A stretch of 64,000 nt of DNA from the NCBI GenBank assembly GCA_021186555.1, contig JAJKFL010000003.1, positions 53,419,130 through 53,483,129 of the forward strand, given 5' to 3'. The stretch's first letter is position 1, and every line of letters starts with the position of its first letter. A program made the translations under genes and the position numbers. The stretch is from Reticulitermes speratus. Taxonomy: Eukaryota; Arthropoda; Insecta; Blattodea; Rhinotermitidae. The notes beneath the pieces are model-generated. The model was given only the letters and a program-made list of their open reading frames with translations. It made no database searches and had not been told where the DNA came from. This document shows, piece after piece, positions 24,291 to 35,624 of the stretch.

Positions 24291-24689
24291 CTGACAACGC
24301 ATCAAAGAAAGCTTGTTATGTAAAACACCTTATATTATTTTACATTGTCCATGTATGAGGTTGAGATCGCATCTGACATTTATCATAAAATTATATTATA
24401 TGCAAATAAAACAATTAGAGATGAAAACGGCGTTAAAACATTTATGATTTAAAAAAATATATTAGTATTTGCAGATGGGAGTTTGGATCTAGTCCAGTGA
24501 CGTCCTGCCTCGGGGGTTCCTATATTTGACATTTCTTGACATGCGTTCTGAACTGGAGTAATGTGCCTGATATCATAATTCCTATGTTTTCTTTATCACA
24601 TTACTCGCCCGTGAAAATGTATAAGTAATTTTATGCAAACATTGAAGATTCCGCGTCATAATATGAGCTTCGGTACACTGCGTTGTTTT

Positions 24690-24800
24690 GGAAGTGCGGC
24701 TGTGTAGTCTACAACATAGGCGCCGAAGTTTCGGGTAACGTGCTGTCTTCATCTTCAGGATAGAAGAGGATGCAGATCAGTTCCTCTGAAACGTCGGTAC
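24690..24800. repeat. P-family-like foldback fragment
   Basis: GCCGAAGTTTCGGGTAACGT, 'cttcatcttcaggatagaag' and 'ctgaaacgtcggtac' resemble degraded P-family arms. Assigned only by motif order. Confidence 0.4.
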
Positions 24801-24847
24801 ACATCTGCTACTCTATATGTTGGCACATACAAAGGCAGTGATTTTAA

Positions 24848-26670
24848 CCTTTTAAAGCCTAACGGTTACTTGATGCAACAACAGTTGTAACATTCACAAA
24901 TTCTGCATTCTGCCCACACTGTATTTATGTGTTTTGTATTTATATTACAGCAAACAGCGACTTTTGCTTTATATAACATAAATTGATTTGTTTTTTTAAC
25001 CGAGATGAAAGTGTTTACTGCGCGGTACGGACTGTATTTATGTGTTTTGTGTGGATCTCAGAACAAACAGCGATTATTTCACTGTACAACATTAACTGAC
25101 TGGTTTGTATAACTGAGACGGAGTGTGTTTACTGCGCGGTACGGACTGTATTTATGTGTTTTGTGTGGATCTCAGAACAAACAGCGATTATTTCACTGTA
25201 CAACATTAACTGACTGGTTTGTATAACTGAGACGGAGTGTGTTTACTGCGCGGTACGGACTGTATTTATGTGTTTTGTGTGGATCTCAGAACAAACAGCG
25301 ATTATTTCACTGTACAACATTAACTGACTGGTTTGTATAACTGAGACGGAGTGTGTTTACTGCGCGGTACGGACTGTATTTATGTGTTTTGTGTGGATCT
25401 CAGAACAAACAGCGATTATTTCACTGTACAGCATTAACTGACTGGTTTGTATAACTGAGACGGAGTGTGTTTACTGCGCGGTACGGACTGTATTTATGTG
25501 TTTTGTGTGGATCTCAGAACAAACAGCGATTATTTCACTGTACAGCATTAACTGACTGGTTTGTATAACTGAGACGGAGTGTGTTTACTGCGCGGTACGG
25601 ACTGTATTTATGTGTTTTGTGTGGATCTCAGAACAAACAGCGATTATTTCACTGTACAACATTAACTGACTGGTTTGTATAACTGAGACGGAGTGTGTTT
25701 ACTGCGCGGTACGGACTGTATTTATGTGTTTTGTGTGGATCTCAGAACAAACAGCGATTATTTCACTGTACAGCATTAACTGACTGGTTTGTATAACTGA
25801 GACGGAGTGTGTTTACTGCGCGGTACGGACTGTATTTATGTGTTTTGTGTGGATCTCAGAACAAACAGCGATTATTTCACTGTACAGCATTAACTGACTG
25901 GTTTGTATAACTGAGACGGAGTGTGTTTACTGCGCGGTACGGACTGTATTTATGTGTTTTGTGTGGATCTCAGAACAAACAGCGATTATTTCACTGTACA
26001 ACATTAACTGACTGGTTTGTATAACTGAGACGGAGTGTGTTTACTGCGCGGTACGGACTGTATTTATGTGTTTTGTGTGGATCTCAGAACAAACAGCGAT
26101 TATTTCACTGTACAGCATTAACTGATTGGTTTGTATAACTGAGACGGAGTGTGTTTACTGCGCGGTACGGACTGTATTTATGTGTTTTGTGTGGATCTCA
26201 GAACAAACAGCGATTATTTCACTGTACAACATTAACTGACTGGTTTGTATAACTGAGACGGAGTGTGTTTACTGCGCGGTACGGACTGTATTTATGTGTT
26301 TTGTGTGGATCTCAGAACAAACAGCGATTATTTCACTGTACAACATTAACTGACTGGTTTGTATAACTGAGACGGAGTGTGTTTACTGCGCGGTACGGAC
26401 TGTATTTATGTGTTTTGTGTGGATCTCAGAACAAACAGCGATTATTTCACTGTACAACATTAACTGACTGGTTTGTATAACTGAGACGGAGTGTGTTTAC
26501 TGCGCGGTACGGACTGTATTTATGTGTTTTGTGTGGATCTCAGAACAAACAGCGATTATTTCACTGTACAGCATTAACTGACTGGTTTGTGTAACTGAGA
26601 CGGAGTGTGTTTACTGCGCGGTACGAGCTGGGTCTTTAAATGAAACAGTTTATGCTTCGTATTTAAAGGG
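24848..26670 (+). mobile_element. piggyBac-like element carrying 114-bp array 3 (about 14 units)
   Basis: TTAA flanks (24844-24847; 26671-26674), start CCTTTTAAAGCCTAACGG, end TTCGTATTTAAAGGG. The left internal segment ('tttatattacagcaaacagc', 'cataaattgatttgttttt') and right segment ('ctttaaatgaaacagttta') match the element at 16125-19882 in mirror orientation, so the two are copies of one family with different array lengths. Units here mostly carry 'caacattaac' or 'cagcattaac' and are very uniform. No transposase frame. Confidence 0.82.
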
Positions 26671-26674
26671 TTAA

Positions 26675-27082
26675 TGTCTTATCTTGTAAGAATTGGGTAC
26701 ACGTATGTACACGTTTGAGTGTCGCTGATTAGTTGCGGTCGAGGTAGCAGACTGTATAGTAAACAAAGGGAAATGAATGGGCCGTATCAGATGGGAATCG
26801 CACAAAGCATTGCAGTATACGGCTTTACGGTGCTGCAGGTTGTGGAAAACGAGCCCTTGCTACTCCCGCGAGATATGCAGCACGCAACTCAGATCGGTGG
26901 CGGATTGCAGCCGGAAGTTTACGTCACACCGAGTGTCAAGTGCGTCCATTTGCGTGTTTCATTACCGCCTCTTTATTTAGGCTGAATCTGTTTGTACAAA
27001 CCGATCTGCTTCACGAACTTGTCCAAACTACGTCACGCTGGTCAAAGCACACAGTCGTACGAGCTTTGAGTAGTTTACATTT
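26675..27082. other. unassigned sequence
   Basis: Open in two frames for about 70-90 codons, but nothing recognisable. No repeat head found. Confidence 0.4.
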
Positions 27083-27090
27083 GCATGAAG

Positions 27091-27371
27091 TGGGCCGCGG
27101 TGGCTCAGTCGGTATAGCGATTCGCTACGAGCTGGACGGTTCGGGGATCGAATCCCGGTGGGGGCGAGATTTTCAGCACCAGTACAGACCGGCCCTGGGG
27201 CCTACCCAGCGTCCTATACAATGGGTACCGGGTCATTCCCTGGGGTAAAGCGGCCGGGGCGTGGCGTTGACCACCCACCCCCATCTAGCGCCGAGGTTAA
27301 AGAAAGAGTAGAGCTATACCACTACTCCCCCTCTGGGCCTTCATGGCCTGTTCTAGGGTGAACTTACACTG
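27091..27371 (+). repeat. SINE-B (tRNA-derived), full length
   Basis: The head is GGCCGCGGTGGCTCAGTCGG (A-box) and GGGATCGAATCCCGGTGGG (B-box), then 'ctacccagcgtcctatacaa', 'ccatctagcgccgaggttaa' and a 3' end near 'tcatggcctgttctaggg'. GCATGAAG flanks both ends (27083-27090 and 27372-27379), a target duplication. Confidence 0.9.
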
Positions 27372-27384
27372 GCATGAAGATTCA

Positions 27385-27665
27385 TTTCTCCTGGGATTTC
27401 ACGCTATGTCGTTGATATGTTTTTTTTTCTGACGTTTCGAAGGTACTAGGATTCTCAGAAACGTCGGGAAGTACACAATAACACAACGTCACATCTTAGA
27501 AGAATTGAATGCATACTAACGCTCCCCATTATAGAGACTTCCCATTGGTAAAGCGGCCGGAGAGTGAAGCCGACTACTCATATCCATCTAGTGCCGAGGT
27601 TAAGAATGAATGGAGCTGTGCCTCTCCTCCCCCTGTATGCCTTCATGTCTTGGACAGGGATAACT
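27385..27665 (+). repeat. P-family fragment followed by SINE-B 3' part
   Basis: 'ctcctgggatttcacgctat', 'ctgacgtttcgaaggta' and 'cagaaacgtcgggaagta' form a degraded P-family arm pair. From about 27537, 'cattggtaaagcggccgg' to 'ccttcatgtcttggacaggg' is a head-less SINE-B segment. Confidence 0.6.
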
Positions 27666-27781
27666 TTACCTCTCCTTTACATATTGTCTATTTAGGGGGA
27701 AAAATTGTTCTATAATACGAGAATAATACGAACCATATAAATACACGGTTTTTGTAAAATGTACTGATTTGAAATAACAGG

Positions 27782-28068
27782 GTGGTAAGGTAAAGTTCCC
27801 CCTAGAACAGGCCATGAATGCCCAGAGGGGGAGTAGAGGTATAGCTCTGCTCTTTCTTTAACCGCGGCACTAGATGGGGGTGGTGGTCAACTCCACGCCC
27901 CGGCCGCTTTACCGCCGGGAAAGAGACCCGGTACCCATTGTATAGGAGGTTGGGTAGGCCCCAGGGCCGGTCTGGACGGGTGCGAGAAATCTCGCCCCCA
28001 CCGGGATTCGATTCCCGGACCGTCCAGCCCGTTGCGAGTCGCTATATCGACTGAGCTATCGCGGCCCA
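27782..28068 (-). repeat. SINE-B, full length with target duplication
   Basis: Reverse-oriented: 'cctagaacaggccatgaatg' at left, and the head at right reading GGCCGCGATAGCTCAGTCGA on the minus strand. ATAACAGGG flanks both sides (27773-27781 and 28069-28077). A lone TTTAAAGGG-TTAA at about 28101 just right of it resembles one end of the piggyBac-like family. Confidence 0.92.
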
Positions 28069-28137
28069 CATAACAGGGCTGATGGTACATAAAGTACAGT
28101 GTGATTTAAAGGGTTAACAAGAATTTCCACTGACGAT

Positions 28138-28176
28138 CATGTCAATACGAAGTACTTCTGCGTCGTACTTCGTATT
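28138..28176. repeat. short near-perfect hairpin
   Basis: TGTCAATACGAAGTAC and its exact reverse complement GTACTTCGTATTGACA are separated by nine bases. No flanking duplication was seen; function unknown. Confidence 0.7.
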
Positions 28177-28640
28177 GACAGATTCATTTCTTAACCCCCA
28201 GACCGCCTATCTTAACTCAGGTTTATCGTGGTTTTCCCCAGTCATTCAAAGCATATCTGAATACTACCTCAAAGTAATCCGTACTCGTTTGTAAGCAGTT
28301 ACTTATTATTAAATCACTTTATGTGAAGCTTTTGTATGTTATTACAGTTTACGGCGTTGTTTAAAAGGCAGAGTTGCCCCTAAGGCAACAGATGGCAAGG
28401 CGAGTGGTCAGCTTCACGCTCTGACAGCTTTGCTTCCGGCAATGTGCTTCGTGTACACCATTGGACAGGTCTGAACGCTGTGGGAAAAATACAAGATATT
28501 TTGACCGTCCTCGTTATCGAACCGCGACTCCTTGTTTCTCTATTATCGGTCGTCCATCCCTTAACTTAGTAGCTGGACCGACTGAGCCACCTCGGCTGCC
28601 AGCATCGTTAAATAACCAAATCTTAATATTGATGGTTGTG
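28177..28640. other. unassigned sequence
   Basis: No gene recognised. 'gtagctggaccgactgagcc' at about 28570 may be a tRNA-like SINE head relic. Confidence 0.35.
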
Positions 28641-29095
28641 TAAAGAGGAACTTCAAGATCTGTACTAACTGACTAACTAACTAACTAACTAACTCCATGT
28701 AGCAGAGTCCTTCCTGAGAAGCTAACAGGTCGTCAACTAGTCAAGAAATTCCCCGCATTTTATGGAACCCGAAGGTTCATTACCGCACTCACAACAGCCC
28801 GCCACCTGTCCCTATCCCGAGCCATATCAATCCAGTCCATGCCCCCCATCCCACGTCTTGAAGATCCTTTTTAATATTATCCTCCCATCTACGCCTGGGT
28901 CTTCCAAGTGGTCTCCTTCCCTCAGGTCTGCCCACCAAAATCCTGTATGCACCTCTCCCCTCCCCCATACGTGCTACATGCGCCGCCCACCTCATTCTTC
29001 TTGATTTGATCACCCGAATGATATTTGGTGATCAGTATAGATCATTAAGTTCCTCGTTATGTAGCCTACTCCACTCCCCCGTTACCCCGTCCCTT
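28641..29095 (-). repeat. LINE-Y 3' end
   Basis: The minus strand encodes the C-terminal tail of a non-LTR retrotransposon reverse transcriptase: [18 protein letters not shown], then [20 protein letters not shown], then a frameshift near 'DVGWG', and 3'UTR sequence (TGCGGGGAATTTCTTGACTA-type) ending in an (AACT/GTTA)n tail at about 28671-28695. It abuts a second copy of the same tail in the opposite orientation. Clade uncertain (endonuclease-RT LINE, RTE/CR1-like). Confidence 0.8.
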
Positions 29096-29460
29096 CGTGA
29101 TCTGTACGCCTTAACAAATATTAGTCTAGTGATGAAATCAAGAAGAATGAGATTGGCGGAGCATGTGGCACGTATGGGAGACAGGAGAGGTGCTTACATG
29201 GTTTTAGTGGGGAAGCGTGAAGGAAAGAGTCCACCTGGAAAACGTAGGCATAGATGGGAGGATAACATTAAAGTCGATCTTCAAGAAATAAGTTGGAGGT
29301 CATGGAGTGGATTGATCTGGCTCAGGATAAGGACATTTGGCTGGCCCTGGTGAACACGCATCTCATAACATGCGGGGAATTTCTTGACTAGCTGAGGAAC
29401 TATCAGCTTCTCAAGGAGGACTTCGCTATGTGGTGTTAGTTAGTTAGTAGTTAGTTACTA
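29096..29460 (+). repeat. LINE-Y 3' end (head-to-head partner)
   Basis: Encodes VMKSRRMRLAEHVARMGDRR, then GKREGKSPPGKRRHRWEDNI and KVDLQEISW, before running into the 3'UTR ('gcggggaatttcttgactag') and (GTTA)n. More diverged than the minus copy. The 3'UTR segment is the founder of the adjacent 86-bp array. Confidence 0.8.
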
Positions 29461-29526
29461 TATCGGTAGGAATTTCTTGACTAGCTGAGGAACTATCAGC
29501 TTCTCAAGAAGGACTTCGCTACGTGA

Positions 29527-29563
<37 letters not shown>

Positions 29564-30415
29564 CTATATCGGTAGGAATTTCTTGACGAGCTGAGGAACT
29601 ATCAGCTTCTCAAGAAACACTTCGCTACGTGAAGTTAGGTAGTTAGTTACTATATCGGTAGGAATTTCTTGACTAGCTGAGGAACTATCAGCTTCTCAAG
29701 AAACACTTCGCTACGTGAAGTTAGGTAGTTAGTTACTATATCGGTAGGAATTTCTTGACTAGCTGAGGAACTATCAGCTTCTCAAGAAACACTTCGCTAC
29801 GTGAAGTTAGGTAGTTAGTTACTATATCGGTAGGAATTTCTTGACTAGCTGAGGAACTATCAGCTTCTCAAGAAACACTTCGCTACGTGAAGTTAGGTAG
29901 TTAGTTACTATATCGGTAGGAATTTCTTGGCTAGCTGAGGAACTATCAGCTTCTCAAGAAACACTTCGCTACGTGAAGTTAGGTAGTTAGTTACTATATC
30001 GGTAGGAATTTCTTGACTAGCTGAGGAACTATCAGCTTCTCAAGAAACACTTCGCTACGTGAAGTTAGGTAGTTAGTTACTATATCGGTAGGAATTTCTT
30101 GACTAGCTGAGGAACTATCAGCTTCTCAAGAAACACTTCGCTACGTGAAGTTAGGTAGTTAGTTACTATATCGGTAGGAATTTCTTGACTAGCTGAGGAA
30201 CTATCAGCTTCTCAAGAAACACTTCGCTACGTGAAGTTAGGTAGTTAGTTACTATATCGGTAGGAATTTCTTGACTAGCTGAGGAACTATCAGCTTCTCA
30301 AGAAACACTTCGCTACGTGAAGTTAGGTAGTTAGTTACTATATCGGTAGGAATTTCTTGACTAGCTGAGAAACTGTTAGCTTCTTAGGAAGGACTCTGCT
30401 GCATATAGCTGCTTA
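29461..30415 (+). repeat. 86-bp tandem array derived from LINE-Y 3'UTR
   Basis: About eleven units after the LINE end. The unit includes GGAATTTCTTGACTAGCTGA, 'ggaactatcagcttctcaag', 'cttcgctacgtgaagttag' and ACTATATCGG. Starts at 29649, 29735 and 29821 give exactly 86 bp. The first two units carry longer (GTTA)n stretches, so the array captured the LINE 3' end together with its microsatellite tail. The last unit reverts to LINE-like sequence. Confidence 0.93.
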
Positions 30416-30884
30416 TTTATTAATTTTCTAACGTTTATTCCCCATGTAGATGAAAACTGCCTGAATGTTTCTAACTCTGAGACACCGCGCCTTTAGATTT
30501 CCCTGTGGCATCCTTAAACTTGTGACGTGTGATCTGACATAACACTACAGAACAGTGTACATGTTATTGTACTTGAATTCGGTCGACACTCACAGTTCTG
30601 AGTGGTGCGTGTCTGTGCGATCGTGTTTCCAATTTTTTTCTCTCTCTCTGCTCTGAATTATTCATGAACAAATGTCTCCTGTATCAATACTACAGAAACG
30701 TAACTCTGTCAGCCGCTGGAAATCGTCCCTTTGGAAGGCTATACCTGTATAATTTAGAGTCAGTCGTTATGAGGCAGGTATATGTGAGGCATACAAGCCA
30801 GTTACCTCATCGGCTTTGTTTTAACCTATTTCTGTCGTAACACAAATAGAAATGAACTGAAAATGTATTGATGTCTTAAAATGT
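30416..30884. other. unassigned sequence
   Basis: No gene recognised; (TC)n at about 30640. Confidence 0.4.
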
Positions 30885-31175
30885 TTGACTTAGAAGTGGG
30901 ATGGTGCAGTCAGTATAGTGACTTTTGCTACGGGCTGCATGATCCGGGTTTCGAATCCCGGAAGACAAAACATATTTTTTTTTTTTGTTCTCCGAAACTT
31001 TCAGGCTGGTCCTGGGGCCACCCAGTCTTCGGGGCCTCTTTCCCCGGTGGCAAAGCTGTCACGGGGTGAGGGTGACCACTCGCCTTAATCTGGTGCTAAG
31101 GTTAAGATTGAGGGGAGCTATACCTCCGCTGCTATATGCCTTAATGGCGTATACCAGTGGCAGATATGTTCTAGC
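30885..31175 (+). repeat. SINE-B, diverged
   Basis: The head reads GGATGGTGCAGTCAGTATAG with B-box CGGGTTTCGAATCCCGGAAG, then 'ctggtcctggggccacccag', 'cactcgccttaatctggtgc' and 'cttaatggcgtataccagtgg'. Confidence 0.8.
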
Positions 31176-31424
31176 AGCACGGTACAATGCCACACTGTGT
31201 GCCCTTCCGCTAGACGTGACCCGGTGTGTACTTTTACCTTTAAATGTGGTACATTTTCGTACGCTATGTCGCTGTCACGCCTTTTTCATGGAAATCTTTA
31301 GATTTAATTTACTTACACAGGTGGCAGATCTGTGTTAGAAACTGAACACGCGTGTAACTCTCTTGACGTAACACAGACCAGAATCAGGAAGGAAAGGGGA
31401 AACGACGGAATTGGGCGAGGGATT

Positions 31425-31675
31425 ATGATAGTAAATAAGTGATAGTATATAAGTGGTAGTATATAAATGATAGTATATAAGTGACAGTGTATAAGTGACA
31501 GTGTATAAGTGGCAGTATATAAGTGACAGTATATAAATGACAGCATATAAGTGATAGTATATAAGTGACAGTATATAAGTGACAGTATATAGATGACTGT
31601 ATAAGTGACAGTACATAAGTGATACTATATGTGATAGTATATAAGTGACAGTATATGTGATAGTATATAAGTGAT
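31425..31675. repeat. 14-bp tandem array, degenerate
   Basis: About 18 imperfect units of AGTGACAGTATATA / AGTGATAGTATATA. Small indels break the phase. Confidence 0.9.
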
Positions 31676-31938
31676 TCCTCACTTCATTTAAACATAAATG
31701 TGTCACTTTTACAACAGATTGAGACTAAAGACGAGTATTAGATACGGAGATTCACACCGTGACTCAAGGTGACTCAAGCAAGTCGTGGTGAGTCACGGTG
31801 ATCCACTGTGGCTTAAGGTGACTCATAGCATCGTGTCGACCGGTCAGGAAATGTGATAATGAAATTGTTATATTAATAGCTTGGCTTCGCTAAATTCCAT
31901 GTGACAGCTCACAGCTTCGACCTGCTTGTTGTGTGAGG

Positions 31939-32950
31939 ATCCATCTAGTGATCTAAATCCATCTAGTGATCTAAATCCATATAGTGATCTAAATCCATCT
32001 AGTGATCTAAATCCATATAGTGATCTAAATCCATCTAGTGATCTAAATCCATATAGTGATCTAAATCCATCTAGTGATCTAAATCCATATAGTGATCTAA
32101 ATCCATCTAGTGATCGAAATCTATCTAGTGATCTAAATCCATATAGTGATCTAAATCCATCTAGTGATCTAAATCCATCTAGTGATCTAAATCCATATAG
32201 TGATCTAAATCCATCTAGTGATCTAAATCCATATAGTGATCTAAATCCATCTAGTGATCTAAATCCATCTAGTGATCTAAATCCATATAGTGATCTAAAT
32301 CCATCTAGTGATCTAAATCCATCTAGTGATCTAAATCCATATAGTGATCTAAATCCATCTAGTGATCTAAATCCATATAGTGATCTAAATCCATCTAGTG
32401 ATCTAAATCCATATAGTGATCTAAATCCATATAGTGATCTAAATCCATATAGTGATCTAAATCCATCTAGTGATCTAAATCCATATAGTGATCTAAATCC
32501 ATCTAGTGATCTAAATCCATATAGTGATATAAATCCATCTAGTGATCTAAATCCATCTAGTGATCTAAATCCATCTAGTGATCTAAATCCATATAGTGAT
32601 CTAAATCCATATAGTGATCTAAATCCATATAGTGATCGAAATCCATATAGTGATCTAAATCCATATAGTGATCTAAATCCATCTAGTGATCTAAATCTAT
32701 CTAGTGATCTAAATCCATATAGTGATCTAAATCCATATAGTGATCTAAATCCATATAGTGATCTGAATCCATATAGTGATCTAAATCCATCTAGTGATCT
32801 AAATCTATCTAGTGATCTAAATCCATATAGTGATCTAAATCCATATAGTGATCTAAATCCATATAGTGATATAAATCCATATAGTGATCTAAATCCATAT
32901 AGTGATCTAAATCCATATAGTGATCTAAATCCATCTAGTGATCTAAATCC
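31939..32950. repeat. 18-bp tandem array, about 56 units
   Basis: The unit is ATCCATCTAGTGATCTAA, with a single-base variant ATCCATATAGTGATCTAA. The two variants are interspersed without a strict order. The 18-bp period keeps one frame open for over 300 codons (NPSSDL/NPYSDL); this is a consequence of the period, and no splice or promoter context supports a protein. Confidence 0.97.
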
Positions 32951-33487
32951 CTGAAACTAAATTATTCGCTGTTTCCTTTGACCGTCATTTCTGATGGCCG
33001 GCAACTTCAATTCATGCAATTTTTGCGTGCAACAATGGGGTGTCCCCCCCCAATTAAATCACCGCCGTATTAGACATTACATACTTACGTATACAGGTCG
33101 CATCCTGGGACAGTTATGTTCCCTAACTCACTTCGAAAAATCGCTGAAGTGTGTAATTGCGTTTTTAAGTGTAACGCAAAGTTTGCTCGCCTCTTATCAG
33201 CTTCACAGAGCCAGGGAATGTTAGTGGGCACGACGTAGTGAGTGGATGAGTGATGATATCACGATCACGTACAGCGACGTAGTGCTGCACGTGATCGTGA
33301 CTTTGTTACAAATCGTGTCCGATATATCGCCGTGTACGTTCATTTAAGTGACAGTGCTTATACAATTATAGGCATAATTACAAATGGAAATGGAACAATA
33401 GAGTGAGGGCGAAATCGAATTTAGGATTTTTATGTTATTCATATCGTGCTATTCTTGTAATTATTACATTAAACCAACTTATGCACC
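32951..33487. other. unassigned sequence with a hairpin at 33259-33300
   Basis: No gene recognised. TCACGATCACGT at 33259 and its exact reverse complement ACGTGATCGTGA at 33289 form a 12-bp perfect stem around an 18-base loop. Confidence 0.5.
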
Positions 33488-33980
33488 TTTTTTTTTGTGT
33501 GTGTGAAGGGCCCCGCAGCAGAAGCTACGGACGCACACCGCAGCCTTGACGTTTATTTTGCAACCCTGTGATGAAGATAATTTTTTTTCGTTTTTCCTTG
33601 TAATGGAGCACCGGTGGAATGAAATTAACAGGAGAAAACCTAAGTACTCGGGGAAAAACCTGTCCCAGTGTCACTTTGTCCAACACAAATCCCACATGGA
33701 CTGACCCGGGATTTTTTTTTTCCTGTCCCGTTATTTCCCTTTGATCCATTTTGTACCTTTAAATCCTTCCGTCCTTCATGTCACTTTACGTTCCATACTA
33801 TCGTCCTTACAACAAACACAACACAAACATCCATGCCCCCGGTGGGATTCGAACCCACGATCCTAGTAAGCGAGCGGCCGAAGACCCACGCCTTAGACCG
33901 CGCAGCCACTGGGATCGGCAGATCGAACCCGGGCCTCTGCCGTGAGAGGCCGGCGACTAACCGCCTGAGCCGTGGCACGG
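33488..33980 (-). repeat. composite two-headed SINE (A-D-E-A)
   Basis: On the minus strand: SINE-A head (33980-33925), SINE-D-type head with B-box GTGGGTTCGAATCCCACCGG, single E tail (about 33840-33715; 'gtgacatgaaggacggaag', 'gggacaggaaaaaaaa'), then the SINE-A body ('tgggatttgtgttggacaaa') and poly-A end. AA(C/G)TTATG(C/T)AC lies on both outer flanks (about 33477 and 33983), fitting one insertion of the whole composite. Confidence 0.85.
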
Positions 33981-34204
33981 TCAAGTTATGTACTTAATAA
34001 AATACATTCAGAAGTATAAACCTCCTGTACCCTTATACTTCTATACTAAATACCCCTGAATGTATTTTATTAACTGCTAAGTTGGTTAATGTATTAATTA
34101 TAGGAATTTAGGATATTTACAGCAAGAATGTATGTATATTGATTAGCTTATTTTGCATCTGTGATTACCTCCACTGTCGTGCTGAGAAAAGTGGATGTAC
34201 TGGT

Positions 34205-34345
34205 ACTTGATACAAAACAGACAATTGGCGGGCTGTTGTGAATACGGCACTGAACATTCTGTTTCGGTAATTCCCTTACTAGCTGAGGAGCAGTCGTCTC
34301 AAGGATGACTCTGTCCATGGAGTGAGTGGTTGAGTCAGTTCTAAC
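34205..34345 (+). repeat. LINE-Y 3' relic
   Basis: 'ggcgggctgttgtgaatacg', 'ttcccttactagctgaggag' and 'atgactctgtccatggagtg' follow the order of the LINE-Y 3' end (compare 53.6-54.0 kb). Diverged. Confidence 0.55.
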
Positions 34346-34421
34346 CAATCAACAAGAAATATCTAACTTTATTTATGCCAATTACTGCACACCAATACTA
34401 TATATTCATTCTGTATGCTTC

Positions 34422-34458
34422 TACATGTTTCGGCTGACATTCTCAGCTATCTTCAATG
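34422..34458 (-). other. hammerhead-like motif (degenerate)
   Basis: The minus strand reads TTGAAGATAGCTGAGAATGT then CAGCCGAAACATGT: a GCTG/CAGC stem and GAAAC-ATGT, but the first core base is T rather than C. Confidence 0.35.
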
Positions 34459-34586
34459 AGTCATCTTCTATAGACTTACGTGCAGTACTTGGTATAGATA
34501 AACTAATATAGGTAAAAACTGCACGGAATATGCACAATATTAAGTATAGTCAACAAGGAATATTGAATCAAATAATAGACATAGTC

Positions 34587-34872
34587 TTTAGTAAAGGTAA
34601 AGGTCGCCCTAGAACAGGCCATGAAGGCCCAGAGGAGGAGTAGAGGTATAGCTCTACTCTTTCTTTAACCTCGGCGCTAGATGGGGTGGGTGGACGCCAC
34701 GCCCCGGCCGCTTTACCTCCGGGAAGGAGACCAGGTACCCATTGTACAGGAGGCTGGGTGGACCCCAGGGCCGGTCTGGACGGGTGCTGAAAATCTCGCC
34801 CCCACCGGGATTCGATCCCCGGACCGTCCGGGCCGTAGCGAGTGGCTATACCGACTGAGCTATCGCGGCCCC
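34587..34872 (-). repeat. SINE-B, full length
   Basis: Reverse-oriented: 'gccctagaacaggccatgaa' at left, GGCCGCGATAGCTCAGTCGG read on the minus strand at the right end, B-box GGGATCGAATCCCGGTGGG. Close to the copy at 27.1 kb. Confidence 0.9.
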
Positions 34873-35624
34873 CTATTCTTTATTAGAGAAGTAAAATTAA
34901 ATCAGCAAAATCAAGCTTATATAACGATAAAGAGAAGTAACTGTGTCGCCGTGGAATACATTTTATTGTAAAATAAATAAGTGTAAGTCAGAACAATTGT
35001 AATTCTTTTGTAAAGTTTAGAGAAATGCTGAAACTGATACGGCGATGGCAAGTAAATAGCAAGTAGATAGGAGCACGAGTTCGCCGTGCTGATCCTGCAA
35101 CTTCTCCGACTCTGCTGTACGGCGTGTTATCGGAACGAAGACTGCAGGGGCATCATTGTAGTTTGACGTACCGTGAATGTGGTGGTAATGGTACGCACAC
35201 ACGGACAGCCGACCATGCGTGATAATCGTGTTTAAGCTTGGGAGTTGGTCAGGAGCTAACAGCTTGTCACTGTAAAGAGGCCAGTGGCACGATGTCCTGG
35301 ACTGGGACGGGTTCTTTGGCACCACCTAAATAACGGGAAAGGACCTAAGGGTTGGTAGCGATATCTGTAGGAAGTGTATTGGGAACTGGGCATGGCAGCC
35401 AAGATGTCAGTGCGTGTTGTGGCATGTCGAGACAAGTGCGATGATTACAGGGATGTTCCATCTTAGACATGCCGGTATTATATATACCGTGCATTTCAAT
35501 CCAGTATTACCTACACACATACTGAACATTATCTTTCTTATCTTTTAAACTCTGATATCAACAATGTATTATTTTACGTGTCAAAATATCCTAACGGCGT
35601 TCTCCAATATGGCAGTCAGCCTAC
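34873..35624. other. probable intron or flank, no feature recognised
   Basis: No recognisable repeat. A 102-codon minus frame (35017-35325) shows no domain. If the C1 exon to the right is functional, this would be the start of its downstream intron on the minus strand; the next expected exon (rest of the second C1 domain) was not found here. Confidence 0.4.

Larger units (their letters stand above)
33981..34586. other. unassigned sequence with an 18-bp inverted repeat
   Basis: TTAATAAAATACATTCAG at about 33990 is mirrored by CTGAATGTATTTTATTAA at about 34058. A LINE-Y relic and a hammerhead-like motif follow (listed separately). Confidence 0.5.

Noticed and set aside
31926-32954. 342-codon open frame
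   Set aside because: Made wholly of the 18-bp repeat; the period is a multiple of three so any stop-free unit stays open. No splice or domain evidence.
34681-34971. 96-codon frame as a gene
   Set aside because: It lies within a SINE-B copy read in its antisense direction.
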